Part shown: positions 11,534 through 23,414 of the stretch, in pieces
How the letters are laid out: every line of letters starts with the position of its first letter
Numbering within the stretch: the first letter of the stretch is position 1
Origin: Bullera alba
Taxonomy: Eukaryota > Basidiomycota > Tremellomycetes > Tremellales > Bulleraceae
Reading direction: 5' to 3'
NCBI GenBank assembly: GCA_001600095.1
Contig: BCIX01000001.1
Coordinates: forward strand, 4,985,198 to 5,049,197
DNA: 64,000 nt
Translations under genes and position numbers: made by a program
Notes under the pieces: model-generated
Databases searched by the model: none
Seen by the model: the letters and a program-made list of their open reading frames with translations, nothing else
Told to the model about the DNA's origin: nothing

Positions 11534-12519
11534 ATGCGCTCAACACTAGCACTATCGGCTTTGTTGTTAGCAGCACCCTCGGTGTTCGGGTACAGAGACA
11601 CCTCGCCGCTTCTGATATGGTCTTCGACGCCGTAAGTGCCTTGCCATCGCGCAACGCGGAGTGGGCAGCAACGCTGACCTTGGCTTCGTTGAAGGGACTC
11701 TGGATTGTCTGATGCTGCTGCGGAGGTGACTTCTGGAGTGGTGCGGGCTGATGAGCTGTACCCGACCCTGACGAGCCTTGGCTGTGACTGGGGCACGGTG
11801 TTGGTTGGCCACATGGAGGATGTGAGTGGGAACCTCGCTGGCTGTCGTCGTCGATACAAAGAGAAGGTTACTGGAAGACTGCACGCTGACATTTATCGTT
11901 TAGCTGCACCAAACGCGGTTATCACTCCTCAACATTCCTTCCTCCTCGCCGGCCGATCTGCACATCCCCTACGTTCTACGACCGGATCAAGATCTGTTGA
12001 ACAGTGCAGTGGGAGATTGGGCCAAGGTCTGCGGTGCCGAGGTCGTCAACAGTGTGCAAGCCGAGAGCTCAGGAAAGACCATCATCAGTATCGACGTCAG
12101 CGAAAGCGATGGTGTGTCATAACCTATGATCGATCACCTTCATCAGGATTGTTGCTGACAATGTGCGCGTAGACATCTTCTCCAAAGTGTCAGAGCTCGC
12201 AGGATCGTACATGGTCATCCTGACTGGATCGCCATCATTGGCCAAGAGACAGGAATACCCATCCGCATCGTCGAGCTTTGCCGCCGCCGATCCCACTTCG
12301 AGCCAAGGAGGTATCAACACCACGATTGCCAAGGACGGACCACTGTTGGACAGAGTTCAACTGCTCACAACGCCTGTCATCGCTGGCTTCCTGGTCTCTT
12401 TCCTCCTCTTGCTTCCAATCCTGTATCTGGGTATTGCATCCCTAGCGGCCATTCAAGTTCCACCTAGGATGCTGGAGATCGGCAAGACTTTGGTCAACAA
12501 GGATAGGAAGGACCAGTAG
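11534..12519 (+). CDS. BIG1/VOA1 (Ac45)-like ER membrane protein
   Basis: Exons 11534-11631, 11695-11821, 11904-12111 and 12173-12519 give 259 residues. A signal peptide (about residues 1-19, LALSALLLAAPSVFG) is followed by YRDTSPLLIWSS, the start motif of the fungal Big1 family. A lumenal domain follows, then one transmembrane helix (VIAGFLVSFLLLLPILYLGI) and a short cytosolic tail containing IQVPPRMLEIGK. This topology and tail match the Ac45/VOA1 membrane region, a V-ATPase V0 assembly factor; Big1 relatives in yeast are also needed for cell-wall beta-1,6-glucan. ER residence is inferred from family. It is convergent with RPB8, only about 150 bases away. Confidence 0.75.
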
Positions 12520-12672
12520 AACTCAAATTGCCTTCAGTGGGATCCAGAATTAGAGCACAAGCATGTATTCTCCTTTCTTATCACCGAGCAAGCTCAGCAC
12601 TCCTCTACTTCGTCGTGAAGCGTCATGATGCATGTGTAATCCCGAAATCCTGTCCATGCGCCGTACTAATCT

Positions 12673-13515
12673 CTAGCCAGACTTTCGTATCAACAGGTAA
12701 ACGTTCTCCCCGACGACAACGTTGGCCAGATGTCTGTATGACCCTCTTAGCGCCATCAATAGTCCACCGAAAGAGAAGTAGGCCGTCCTGCGAGGTATCA
12801 GTTCATGTCTACGACATGGTGTATGGTCTCTCACGTCATATTGTCCCCTTTTTGCGAGTCATCGAACTTATATGTCTATAATGAAAGTCAGCTTGGCTCT
12901 TCATCGACAAGTCGCCGAGACATCGTATTCCACATCTCCACCTGGCTCAACGTTCTCGCCAAAATTGAAACGACGCTCACCTTTCCATACATGACATACT
13001 CAAAGTCGGCGGCGATNCCCTGATCNCCNCCCCGCCATAGCTCCCTCTTGACTTTTCTCCTCGATCCACCCTCCTCTCCATCACCGTTAACGCTCTCGGC
13101 AATATCGTCCTCCTCCGCGTCGGCCAATAACGACCTGGCCAGGGCTAGCGTGATGATCTCGCCCTCTCGTAAGGGATACAGCTCCGAGTTGATGTCCAGC
13201 GTTAGGTCCATGCCGGCTTTATCTGATTTTCCATTGATTCTAGCGACTGTAGTAGCGAAAGGGCGATGGAATGGGCGAGATACAGTAGATCGGATTATCG
13301 TGCAATGGTGTGAAGAGCGACATAGGAGGTTGATAATGATAGGTCAGCTTGGACTTCAGCAGGAGTATGTTTGCGCACCTCGATCAAACTTCTTGCCCTC
13401 CTTGTCTACGGCCTATCAAGTCCGATTTCAGCAATGCATCCTCGCCATGTACCCGGCTGCTACCCACGTCCACCGAGAACCGGTCCTCGAAAACCATGTT
13501 GTTGGTTTCAGCCAT
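12673..13515 (-). CDS. RPB8: RNA polymerase I/II/III subunit Rpb8 (ABC3)
   Basis: Five exons from 13515 down (13464-13515, 13379-13405, 12981-13246, 12835-12875, 12673-12787) give 166 residues (family about 145-150). Landmarks are FEDRFSVDVDKEGKKFDRVARI at the start, MDLTLDINSELYPL, DFEYVMYGKTYKFDD, and the C-terminal FGGLLMALRGSYRHLAN. Rpb8 is an OB-fold subunit shared by the three nuclear RNA polymerases. An acidic insert (AEEDDIAESVNGDGEEGGS) explains the extra length. Three undetermined bases (13017, 13026, 13029) all fall in the third position of GGN codons, so all read Gly. It is divergent from TIM17. Confidence 0.93.
13017..13029. other. Three ambiguous bases (N)
   Basis: Bases 13017, 13026 and 13029 are N. 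They lie in a GGN-rich part of RPB8 exon 3 and do not change the predicted protein. They are probably assembly or base-calling gaps in a G-rich tract. Confidence 0.9.
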
Positions 13516-14088
13516 GATGATCTGGTTGGTTTTGATTTCTTGCTCGTGTCTATCAGACGGATTCCGTCAGAAGATATTCCAAGCGATTGATGAGTTGTGT
13601 CCAGTCGTACGGTGGTTCTTGAATTCTTTAGCTTGAGCTGTGTCCCAGGTGTTCAGTGATACAAGTATCTGCAACAGCATCTACGGCTTGTCAAAACAGA
13701 TCATGCAGCAGCCGCAGACTTGAATTGAAAACTTTTGTAATACATCCCCCCAGTTTACGATGGGTCAGATTTGATGCGGCGGCGGCGGCGACAGTTCCCG
13801 ATTACGAACTGACCATCTGCAGCGAACACTGGTAGGCAAAAAAGTCGGTTCAGCAGTCGACGATCTCACTCCAACGACAACAAAGCATCGAGTCCATCAA
13901 CAACACATAGCAGGGTTACACCCATCCCGCACGAGGATATACTACAATAGCTTCACTTCGACTTCCGACATCAGAGTCTGAACCGGATTGACACAAACCA
14001 CCAATACTTGTCGAGGATCTCGCACAAGTCTTCCACTCCGTCAACTCCTCTTCCTTCACTTTGGACCACTTAGACACCTGCATTCATC
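13516..14088. other. Divergent RPB8/TIM17 promoter
   Basis: About 570 bases between divergent starts, with a short GGC trinucleotide run near 13777-13792 and pyrimidine-rich sequence before the TIM17 ATG. No gene seen. Confidence 0.5.
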
Positions 14089-14979
14089 ATGTCCCACGGT
14101 GATCACACGCGGGATCCTTGGTGCGTAGCAGCGAAGAGATTCGGACAAGGACATAGCTGACAATATGCAACTCAGCCCATATGTCATTTTGAACGATTTC
14201 GGAGGTGCTTTCTCCATGGGTGTGATCGGTGGTGGTATTTGGCACGGCATCAAAGGCGCCAGAAATAGTCCCAAGGTGGGTCATCATGCTGCCAGTGTCT
14301 CCTTCACCGCTGTGCCGTCCAAAATCGAAGACATCGCATATCGAGATCCGTTCGGGGCTGTTGATACTGACTTGGAATGCAGGGAGAACGAATGATCGGT
14401 TCGATAACGGCTATCAAAGCCAGAGCGCCAGTGTTGGGAGGAAACTTTGGTATCTGGGGAGGAATGTTCTCGTCGTTTGACTGCGCCGTCAAGGGTTACA
14501 GACAGAAAGAGGATCCATGGAACGCTATCATCTCTGGATTCTTGACCGGAGGCAGTTTGGCAATCAGAGGTGAGTGCAGTCCTTCTGGCCCTCACCGGGG
14601 ACCTTGTCCGCATGTCCTCATGTCGAACGACTCTTCCACGTATACAAGACCCCGAACCCAGATCCGCCTTGGGACGACACTGACATCCCATCTCGCAGGT
14701 GGACCAAAAGCAGCGTTGAGCGGAGCTGTCGGTTGTGGTATTCTATTAGGTGTCTTCGAGGGTGAGTTCTGACACGCACAGATCTACCTGGCAGCTACTG
14801 ATTCCATACAGGCGTCGGTGTGTTGATGAACCGGGCCTTTGCTCAACCCATTCCACAAATGCAGCGTGAGTATACGTCTACTCCAATGCTCAACTTCTCT
14901 GAATCCCACGATCCATGAGCACCAGCTGACTCACTGCACCTTAGTACCCGAAGCACCAGCGCAGGGCGCCATCGCATAG
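14089..14979 (+). CDS. TIM17: Mitochondrial import translocase subunit Tim17
   Basis: Six exons (14089-14120, 14176-14275, 14383-14569, 14699-14761, 14812-14865, 14945-14979) give 156 residues, the family length. It begins [20 protein letters not shown], the conserved Tim17 N-terminus with its acidic Asp, then [36 protein letters not shown] and the [24 protein letters not shown] glycine-rich membrane segments. Tim17 is a core subunit of the TIM23 inner-membrane translocase for presequence proteins. The phases of all five introns agree with the family sequence. The short C-terminal tail ends QGAIA. Confidence 0.96.
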
Positions 14980-15324
14980 ATATATTGACGGGGGCTCTCG
15001 GTTGTTTCTCCTTCTCTGGCTCTGCGTTCAGTCATGTATCAACATCAGTAATCACTTCTCCTGCATGCACATCTGGCACAATGTCGCGAGGACGGGAGTC
15101 CTAGCTGACTGTTGCGAGGTTGACCAGGTATGCTGCATCACTCGAACCCAAGGCGTACGTGGTACTAGTCATGGAGAGCGATCCGCAAAAGTTGCAACAA
15201 CACCTCCACCCAGTCGAAATCGGGCCGGAGAGCTCCTTGCCTTCTTGCTCTCGACGTACTCTACAATCGTCACCACCTCTTTTATCAAGCTCTAGCTGTC
15301 CTTGAGCTGCCCTCATCTTGCGGA
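14980..15324. other. Intergenic before ThuA-like gene
   Basis: About 345 bases; TIM17 3' end and promoter of the next gene. Nothing else seen. Confidence 0.5.
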
Positions 15325-16845
15325 ATGATAGCAGTCGCCGCTGCGTTCATCGTCATCATGGCAGCCATCACAGCGAGAGCTATACCCCAGGTCTTGGTAT
15401 ACACCGCTACCAGGGGTTACCGACATGATTCTATACCCACAGCGATCGAGACGCTGAGGGAACAGGCAGGAGCTTGGAACATTTCGTTCGCATTCACAGA
15501 GTGAGTCTATGTCTCGTCCCTCTCCACCATGGCCATATTTGACTGCGAGCGTTCGCCGAGACGGTGGTGTAGACGGTGGTGTAGACCAAGGAGGGGTTTG
15601 TTGACATGTCTTGTGCAGGGACCAGGCGATGTTTACGGATGACAATTTGAGTCAATACGACGCTGTCATGTTCATCTCAAACTCCGAGGAGGGTACGTGA
15701 GGTGTACAAGAGAACAAGTGCAAAGTACTAACTTAAGTGTATAGTCCTCGACACGAGTGGGCAAGCTGCACTTCAAAACTACTTCCAGTCGGGGGGCGTC
15801 TACACAGGCGTCCACGCCGCTTCCGCCTGTTTGTTCAACGACGAGACGTATCTTCAAGCTGTGGGCGGTGAGTGGGCTACGATCATCAATTGCTATAGAC
15901 ATCACGACTCATATGTCTATCTAGCCTACTTCGACTATCATCCCGAACTCCAGCAAGCGGTGAGTCGCCCAACCGGCCGGATTGCCGTAGACCAGAAGAC
16001 TGAGTATCCTTTTGGCAGACATTTACGAGACTGAACACAACGCATCCAGCGACCGCCAATGTTCCAGACAGATGGACATTTGCGAGTGACCTCCTTGACT
16101 CCCCCTGATACCCCACCTGACTATTTGCAGAATGAGGAGGTGTACTACTTCCGCTCGAACCCAAGATCGCAGGGCGCGGTCGTACTCCTCTCCGTTGACG
16201 AGTCGAGCTACACCAGTGCGTATCGTCGATCTCGCTGGCCTAACCTCATTGCAGTGCTAGCGAAACTGATAAACCGTCTACAGACAACGGCACCTCAACA
16301 GGCAGCTACCCGTCGCAAGGGGAGCCACATCCCATTGGTGAGTCAGGCCGTGGAAGACAGTTCTTGACCTTTGCTGATGGTCAATCAGCGTGGTACATCG
16401 AATCTCCGCAATCTGCCCTCCCTCTGAAGGACAACGTGCCCAAAGCCGGACGATCTTTCTACACCTCCTTGGGACATAGCAACTCGAGTGAGCATGCCCT
16501 GATCCCCGACCTCTGATCCATTGCTCACTGTCTTCAGCATGGCAGGATGAGACATTCCTCAACCACGTCAGGGGCGGTCTGATATGGGCTCTGGAAGGTG
16601 CATCCACGAAGGCATACGGCGTAGGGTTGGTTGGCAACTCGACAAGTGATGGTTCAGATAGCGCACCCTCTTCATCAGCTGGTCCTTCCGCTTGGTCAAC
16701 GTCTGCCGGAGCATCCGGCACGTCGCAACCGGCCCAAAGCCCCACAGGAGGAGCGACACCCGTTGTAGGGGGGCAAAGTGTGCTTGGCAAAGTCGGCGGT
16801 GCAGTTGTCGGGGCCATCACTGTCGGAATGCTGCTCATGCTGTGA
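15325..16845 (+). CDS. Secreted ThuA-like protein, probably GPI-anchored
   Basis: Nine exons (15325-15500, 15619-15692, 15745-15867, 15925-15959, 16019-16081, 16131-16215, 16284-16337, 16389-16487, 16538-16845) give 338 residues. A signal peptide (about residues 1-22) precedes VLVYTATRGYRHDSIPTAI, the first strand of the ThuA-like glutamine-amidotransferase fold. YDAVMFISNSEE, GGVYTGVHAASAC, YFDYHPELQQATF, THPATANVPDRWTF, EEVYYFRSNPRS and VDESSYT complete the domain. The C-terminus is a Ser/Thr/Pro/Gly-rich linker and a hydrophobic tail (VVGAITVGMLLML), typical of a GPI signal. ThuA proteins are linked to sugar metabolism in bacteria; the fungal role is unknown. Intron 5 (16082-16130) fits only as a GC-AG intron. 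Cell-surface location is inference. Confidence 0.87.
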
Positions 16846-16974
16846 TAGGTGGGTGTAGGACGAGGCATTAGTTTAGTATCAGACCCTTAAATCTTGTACC
16901 CATGTAGCCAATAGCTCGAGCTCTTCTTGACAAGCTTGCCCGCCGGATGATGTCCATTCAGCACTATGCCTGCA

Positions 16975-18471
16975 TTACTTGAAGTACTTGCTTGGAACGA
17001 ACGGCATGGGTTTGACCTGAGCTTCCCTCTTCTTCTTCCTAACCTCTATCATCACCTCTGTGCCCTTTTTATGGTATCCATTGGCGATATAGCCCATGGC
17101 GATGTTCTGGCCTAGCGTAGGGGATGGAATGCCGGATGTGATGACACCTGAGCTGTGTTAGCAGCCTGATCTCAATGCCACAGCAATTTCACGTACCAAT
17201 CTCCTCTGTGCCATCCGAGTTGTAAACCAAACAACCCTCTCTAGCTGGCGAACCTTGGATCACGAACCCGACTCTCCTCTTCCTAGGCCCATCCGCAAGT
17301 TCCTTCAATATCCTTGATTTTCCGGGGAATTCGGGCTGAGCATCGGCAGCTCGCCTGTCCTTGCCAATGACCCAAGATAGGGCCGCTTCGACGGGCGAAA
17401 TGCTCTCGTCTAGATCATGGCCGTATAGGCACATTCCAGCCTCGAGTCGGAGCGAATCTCTGGCTCCGAGACCGATGAGCATGACGTCGGGGTCGGAGAC
17501 GAGTTGTTCCGTGATGGAGATGGTGGATGCGGCAGGTATGGAGATCTAGTATCAAGTCAACTTTGCTTCACCTGCAACAAATTCCTGGACTTTGGTTGAC
17601 CCACCTCGAAACCGTCTTCTCCGGTGTATCCCCCTCGAGCGATATGACACTCTACTGCGTCCTTGCCGACTTTGACGAAGGCACTTTGACCAAACTTGAT
17701 CATCGACAGATCCTTCTCACTGCCCACCAAGCCTTGTAGCACCTCGGCTGCCTTGGGGCCTTGAAGAGCCAACAGGCCCCAACCGTCCAAAGTCTCCCAT
17801 ATGACTTGATCCCCTTCGCTCTGTTTAGCGTTCCACGCCTGTAATGCCTTTCCGATGTGCTCCTTGTCTTTGTCGATCCTGCCGGCGTTGGTGACTACGT
17901 AGAAGTGTTCGGAGGATTCTTGCTTGGTGATTATCGTATCGTCGATGATACCCCCGGTCTCGTTCAGCAACACTGATAAAGTCGAGGAGAATGGTTGAAG
18001 GGAGGTCAGACTCGAGGGACAGAGGGATGAGAGGAATTGTTCGGTTGAAGGGCCCTTGAATCGATGTTGGAGCATGTGCGAGACGTCGAATAGTCCAGCA
18101 CTATTTCTGACGTGGTTGTGGGCGACACCTAAGTACAAGATCAATATCACTGTCGCGACACGAACCACGTATCATACTACTTACTCTGTCCGACATCACC
18201 GTAGCTCAGTGGCATGGAGTATCCAGCGAACCCAACCATCTTCGCCTTTTGGCTGACATGGTAGTCATATAGCGGGGTCTTCAATAGCTACACCGTTCAC
18301 AGCCATCAGCACCGCCAATGCGTTTTGTGCGGCCAGGGCTTCAGAGCTCACCTCATACCTCGTCGCCGAGGAGGACAGCTGTCGGATGGGTATCAAGGCG
18401 CGTCTACTAGTGGTTCTGAGTGCAGGAACGGCCTCGGCAGCCACTCGGAGCGGTTGACGCAGCATAGACAT
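16975..18471 (-). CDS. GCV1: Aminomethyltransferase, glycine cleavage T protein
   Basis: Five exons from 18471 down (18352-18471, 18185-18278, 17605-18128, 17197-17545, 16975-17147) give 419 residues. The first 40 residues are Arg/Ser/Ala-rich ([18 protein letters not shown]), a mitochondrial presequence. Then come [55 protein letters not shown], the [11 protein letters not shown] motif and the C-terminal domain ending in FVPSKYFK. The enzyme moves the aminomethyl carbon from H-protein to tetrahydrofolate in glycine catabolism (EC 2.1.2.10). Full-length and apparently functional. Convergent with the ThuA-like gene, 129 bases apart. Confidence 0.95.
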
Positions 18472-18906
18472 GATGGTGCGGTGTGACTGTTGACCAGGGG
18501 ACAGGATGCAAGAAGGCGACAACAGATGTAGTTGCGATGTCAGTTGTCGACTCGAAGGATAGTCCTGTTCACAAGTCGCGAGGGGCTGGGATTGGCTGAA
18601 TGCTCTTCTTTGTCCCTCTTGCTTCGAGTTGACAGTTTCCAATGAGGACGTGGTTGTGGAAATTGACCAGGTCTCTTGTTGGAAAAGCAAGCTCGGACGT
18701 GGGTTGCATGATGGACACATTTCCAATCCTTATCGCATCCGAGATCTCGGACCAAAAGCCGTTATCAGCGAGCTGCAAACTAGAGGTACCTCTCGGGGCG
18801 TCTCTACAGAAAGGCAAGATGCATGCCACTCTAGCGTGGGCGGATGTAATCACACTTCAATCGCTCTCGCCGATGTGCTCTCCTAGCCTCCAGCTCTTAT
18901 ATTCAT
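18472..18906. other. Intergenic between CCT6 and GCV1
   Basis: About 435 bases between the CCT6 stop and GCV1 start (same strand); holds the GCV1 promoter. Nothing else seen. Confidence 0.5.
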
Positions 18907-21055
18907 CTACTGCGGTCCTGGGCCTTGACCTTCGGGCTTCAACGACGATCTACCAGCTCTCAGGATCTCGTCCGTGCTCAACAAGTTGACAGCGATGACC
19001 GAGCTAAACGAGGCGGATGATCAACTTGATGCTGTATTGCTAAGTGTACTGCACTTACCAGGAATGTAGCATCTGCCTCTTGACTCTGTAGTTGTCCCAG
19101 ACGCCCTCTGTGACTGGGTTCATGGGCTCTCCCGACCTCAGATCCAGACCAACTGCCTCCTCTGTCTCTTCCTGCTCCTGCTGCAAACCGACAATAGCGT
19201 CCTGAACGTCAAAGCCGCCGTTGGCGGCCAACGTCTTGGGAATGACAAGTAGAGCTTCGGCGAAAGCCAGAACACCGAGCTTGGTTCGTCCCTTGGCAGT
19301 GGCTTTGAGCGCCGTTTGCAAGTGAGCCGCACAGGCAACTTCGAATGCGCCAGCACCGGGGATGAGGGACTTGTCCTCGATGGCGTTCTTGACCGATCGG
19401 AAACCATCACGTAGTGCGTCTTGGATCTGTGCCATCGTGTGGGCATTAGGACCTGGGACAGATCAGCAGATACCCAAGGTATAACTGGCATCCTACTCAC
19501 CCTTGACCAGCATGGTCACTGATTTTGGCTCCTTGACGTCCTCGACAAACGTGTACTTCTCCTCTCCGAGCGTATGCTCGTACACCAGTCCAGCCCATCC
19601 GAGGATTTCAGGAGTCAAGTCGTCCACCGAGTTCTGGGCAATACCACCACATGACAGCTGCAGCCTGTCATTCCCATCAGTACGGCCTTGGAACACATAG
19701 GCAACGAAGCACCCACCTCTCCATGTTCCTCCTCTTGGCTCGTCGCAGGGCGAGAATGCCATTCTTGGTCAGGACATCCAAACTCATCGGGTCGATACCC
19801 TTCTGGTTGATAAGCACGAATCCTTTGGGCTTCTCTCCTGATCCGACGGCCTGGTCGCAAACGGCGTTCTTGAGCTCGACAATCTTCTTCAGCTTCGAGT
19901 CGACGAATCGACGCTCCGACTCTACTAGCTTCTCCCTCTGCTCGGCCGACGAGTAGAAGAATCCAGAGTTGACCTCGCTGAAGGTTCGACCACTGTGAGC
20001 ACTTCTCACGTGACTGCAGCACCACAACTCACGTCTTCTCGTACTCCAGCGAGACGTTGAGAGTCAGGATGTGCGCATTCTCCACTCGTTTGGGCATGTC
20101 AGGGTGTCGAGCTCCGTGGTCCATGACCAGACCTCTGACAAGCTGGGTATCCGTGTCGGTCTTATGCTGCATTTTCATGATCTCAATCATGTGCAAGTCG
20201 ATCGGGTCCCTCCATCCATCAGATCCAGACTCCTGGGGTCGGATGGCAAGGACAGCATCGACAACATCGGCGGCTAGTTTTTGAGCGAGAACAGGGTGGA
20301 GTTTCGTCGATAACGAAGTGTGGGCAACGGAGATGAGCATAGATCGGTCTAGCGTAGGCGTCTGCTTGAACTCCTCTAGGAACTGAGGTCGACATCAGTT
20401 GACTGCTCTGGCCATTCTGATCTAGCTCGACTCGCCTTAAGAGCCTCCTTCTTGGCCATGTCGAAACCCTCTCCAATGACTCTAGGATGCACACCCTCCT
20501 GGATGTACCTGTCTGCCTGCTTTAACAGCTCTCCGACGAGCAAGACCACCGAGGTCGTTCCATCTCCGACCTGCTCATCCTGGGCTACCGCCGTACGTGC
20601 GATCATCGCAGCGGTTGGGTTCTGAGTCCATGGTCAGCTATTCGCTACTAGGTTGTCTTGATGTCTACACTTACCTGAATCTGCATTTCCGACAACAAAA
20701 CTTTACCATCCTGCGATTGACAGGTCAACAACATTACAAGTAGGCGACACTGATGTCGGGACATGCACGCACCTTCGTCATCTTGATCTGACCTGAACCA
20801 TCTACGAGCATCTTGATCGTCCCCCTAGGTCCTATAACAAGGTCAGCTCAAGCCGCTCGGTCCTTCGAGTAGTCTTCTGCTACCCACCGAGATTGCTCTT
20901 TACGACATTGGCAAGACCAACGGCTCCAGCCTGAACGAATTTCAGCTTGGCCACTGCTGTAGTCCCTCCAGCTGACTCACCGTGTTGACCTGGAGAGCCT
21001 GTGTCCGCCGGACGCTCTCGGCTCTTGGGTTGATGAGTTCGATAGCCGATGACAT
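18907..21055 (-). CDS. CCT6: Cytosolic chaperonin CCT/TRiC subunit zeta
   Basis: Ten exons from 21055 down (20981-21055, 20888-20930, 20773-20831, 20675-20710, 20436-20621, 20033-20382, 19717-19992, 19501-19664, 19059-19452, 18907-19003) give 559 residues. It starts [20 protein letters not shown], specific to the zeta subunit. Chaperonin motifs follow: [16 protein letters not shown], the ATP loop [19 protein letters not shown] and the C-terminal [17 protein letters not shown] folds actin, tubulin and WD40 proteins in the cytosol. The exon after KKEALK can be joined to FLEEF only with a GC donor (GCGAGT, intron 20383-20435). Divergent from MRPL51. Confidence 0.95.
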
Positions 21056-21494
21056 TGCGGATACTTGGGATTTTGGGTGACAGGTGATTTGTTCCGCTGA
21101 GTTTGATTCTCAGAGTGCTCCTCTTCCGTTCCGAGTGACCTCTGCTCTCTGGTCCTGTATGTTCCGACCTGTGCGCTATAGTGTAGTGATGGATGCTACT
21201 CGAAATGTTCAACCTCTTCGTGCATGCCATCCAGCTGAGCTTCAGACGCGTTCTTGCCTCCACCGAGCCGAGCGTATTCTTTCGATTATCTGGGAAATTG
21301 AACCAGGGTTTTATTTCGTATTTAATCCCAGGGCCAAGTGATGGTGACTTGTTGGTGACTTGGTGCGTATCGAATTCGAGACTCAAGTGCTGGCTGGACC
21401 TTGGACCTTGCTGGACCTATGTTCATCAACTGAATTAGACAAGTGCTTCTGCTCAGCTCACTCAATATCGCCCAGTAGGAGACGGCTCGCCAGG
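21056..21494. other. Divergent CCT6/MRPL51 promoter
   Basis: About 440 bases between divergent starts, T-rich around 21280-21330. No gene seen. Confidence 0.5.
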
Positions 21495-22118
21495 ATGAAG
21501 CTCCTTCCGTCCAACAGGGTCTTGCCCAAAACAGTGGCTATCCCTGGATACAACCATTTCCTCACACCGCTCAGAGCTGTCTATCTGGATTACAGGATAA
21601 ACGGACCCAATCAGGAAGGCATGAAGTGAGTTGCTGCGGGCGTCAATATGAACGCTCTCTGCCGCATACTGATAATATCCAATCTTCGCCAGGTCATACC
21701 TAAGACACGATTTCTTGAAGATGGCGGCGAATAACCCAGATGTCGAGTTCATCGTTCGACAAGTATCGGGTCAGAGATCGGCGGTTGTTAGGGGTCTATA
21801 CGGTGAGTTCAGGCAGCTGTAAGAGCCATGTCCTTCCGGAGCTGATGAAAGCGCTTCAGTCAATGGCCGGGATAAAGTGATATGTGTGAACAAGCTAGAA
21901 AAGGCACAAGTCGGCAAGAAGGTCAGTTATTCGACAACGAGGTCGTCGACTCGTCACTGACTTTGGATCAGATCGACGTCTTGCTCAATGCTTCGGGAGC
22001 AAAGATAAAGCACCTGAAGAACTTGCAGTTGGAAGCCGCTCCAGGAGGTGTCGCCGCAAGAGGTATCTGGTCTTCGATACACGACAAATCGGCAGCACAC
22101 GGTGGTTACAAGATCTAG
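21495..22118 (+). CDS. MRPL51: Mitochondrial large-subunit ribosomal protein mL43
   Basis: Exons 21495-21625, 21693-21802, 21860-21921 and 21972-22118 give 149 residues. The L51/S25/CI-B8 thioredoxin-like domain is visible: YLRHDFLKMAANNPDVEFIV, RSAVVRGLYVNGRDKVICV, then a conserved basic C-terminal stretch after KLEKAQVGKK. mL43 (yeast Mrpl51) is a mitochondrial ribosome large-subunit protein. The first residues (MKLLPSNRVLPKTVAIPGYN) lack acidic residues, consistent with import. Upstream in-frame codons lack an ATG with better context, so 21495 is taken as the start. Confidence 0.88.
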
Positions 22119-22473
22119 TCGCGGTAGTCTGGGATCGAGAAGGATTTCCATCGAGAGAGAGGTTGTTGAAGAGAAACACACAGGAGGAGGGAACAGGACA
22201 CCGAGTCTGGCTGGATGGCACATGGCTACACCTCCAGCAGAATCGGCATTGGTATCACATCATCACATTTTCTCAGCATTGTCAAGTCAACATCACCCCA
22301 TGCATTGTATCAGAACCGGCGTCTATGGTATCATGGCTGGGGATGACAAGATTCTGCACTGACTATACTATAATCCGAGGACATTCCAGAAAGTTGGACC
22401 GTGTGTTAGAGTTGCTGGAAGTACCTGTTTCGCTCGGGTCAGCACGGCCCTCACGTCACCCTTCTTCAGCGAC
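22119..22473. other. Convergent 3' intergenic
   Basis: About 355 bases between convergent MRPL51 and the phosphatase gene; no supported gene. Confidence 0.5.
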
Positions 22474-23414
22474 TTACTCATCGATGACCCAAGCCTGATC
22501 CCAGTTCTTAACGTCTACTTTCAAACCCTCCTTCTCTCCTTCCTCCTTCACTCTCACATCCAGCTCCATGTTCTTCCTCACAAGCGCCCAATCACCTTTT
22601 CGCATTCTCAGCAGTGGGCAAAAGTCATTACCGCCATCTCCGACGTAGACGATCTTGTCGAACGCGTCCTTGCCGCCGTTTTTGCTGAGCCAGTCGTCCA
22701 ATTCGTCTCCTTTGCACATGTTGGCCAAGCAGCCGACGGTACAGCCGTGAGGAGGCTCAGAGGCGGGCAGTCTACGACCGATGTTGAGTCGGTTCGCTTG
22801 GGATGATGACCATTCGGCAGGGTTTGTGATGACCTCCTTGAATAGGTTGCTCAGACCATGTTTCTATGGGACCGCCGAGGCTGATGTCAACCTCTGCTCC
22901 AGCTACACATTCCTGGGCCATTGGAGCTCACCTCAAGGATAGTAGCGATATACACTTCATTCGAGTTGGATAGGCACAAAAATGTGGTGTCTGCCAGCCT
23001 CTCCTTCAGACTCAGCACCGCCCGTTTCATTGCCGGGTGCTGAGATGGGTCAGCGCCAGTAAGATGACTATTCCTTCCTTGCTGCAGCTCAAAACCGCAG
23101 TCACTCACAAAGGGCAGTATTCTTAGAGCCTCCAATACCTGGTCTTTCGTGAAGCCCTGGTCGGCCAAATCCCCCATAGTCTGGTGTCTAATCATTTGTC
23201 AGCTCTTCGCCTCACATCACTGTGTGACCAGTTGTTGCATCCGGTAGTGCGATGCTATCACTCACACTACATCTGGGGTACATTGACTTCCACCCTGTTT
23301 CCTCTCTTGCAGCGTCCTCCTCAATTTCGTGGACAACACCTCAAACACCCATCTGTCCGTGTCCTGGTCGACGAAGGACCAGTCAAAGTCGAAGACAACG
23401 AGATTCTTGCTCAT
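22474..23414 (-). CDS. PHOSPHO1/2-type HAD phosphatase
   Basis: Four exons from 23414 down (23266-23414, 23109-23187, 22932-23039, 22474-22863) give 241 residues, the PHOSPHO family length. HAD motif I is VFDFDWSFVDQDTD near the N-terminus (nucleophile Asp and its +2 Asp), motif II LCLSNSNE, and motif IV YVGDGGNDFCP. The cysteine-rich GCTVGCLANMCKGDELDDWL region is also typical. Relatives dephosphorylate phosphocholine, phosphoethanolamine or pyridoxal phosphate; the substrate here cannot be told. The start MSKNLVVFDFD fits the family; an in-frame ATG 33 bases upstream (23447) would add 11 residues. Confidence 0.88.

Noticed and set aside
16086..16087. GT donor for ThuA-like intron 5
   Set aside because: It leaves phase 1 and produces an immediate stop with the only good acceptor; the GC donor four bases earlier keeps the domain intact.
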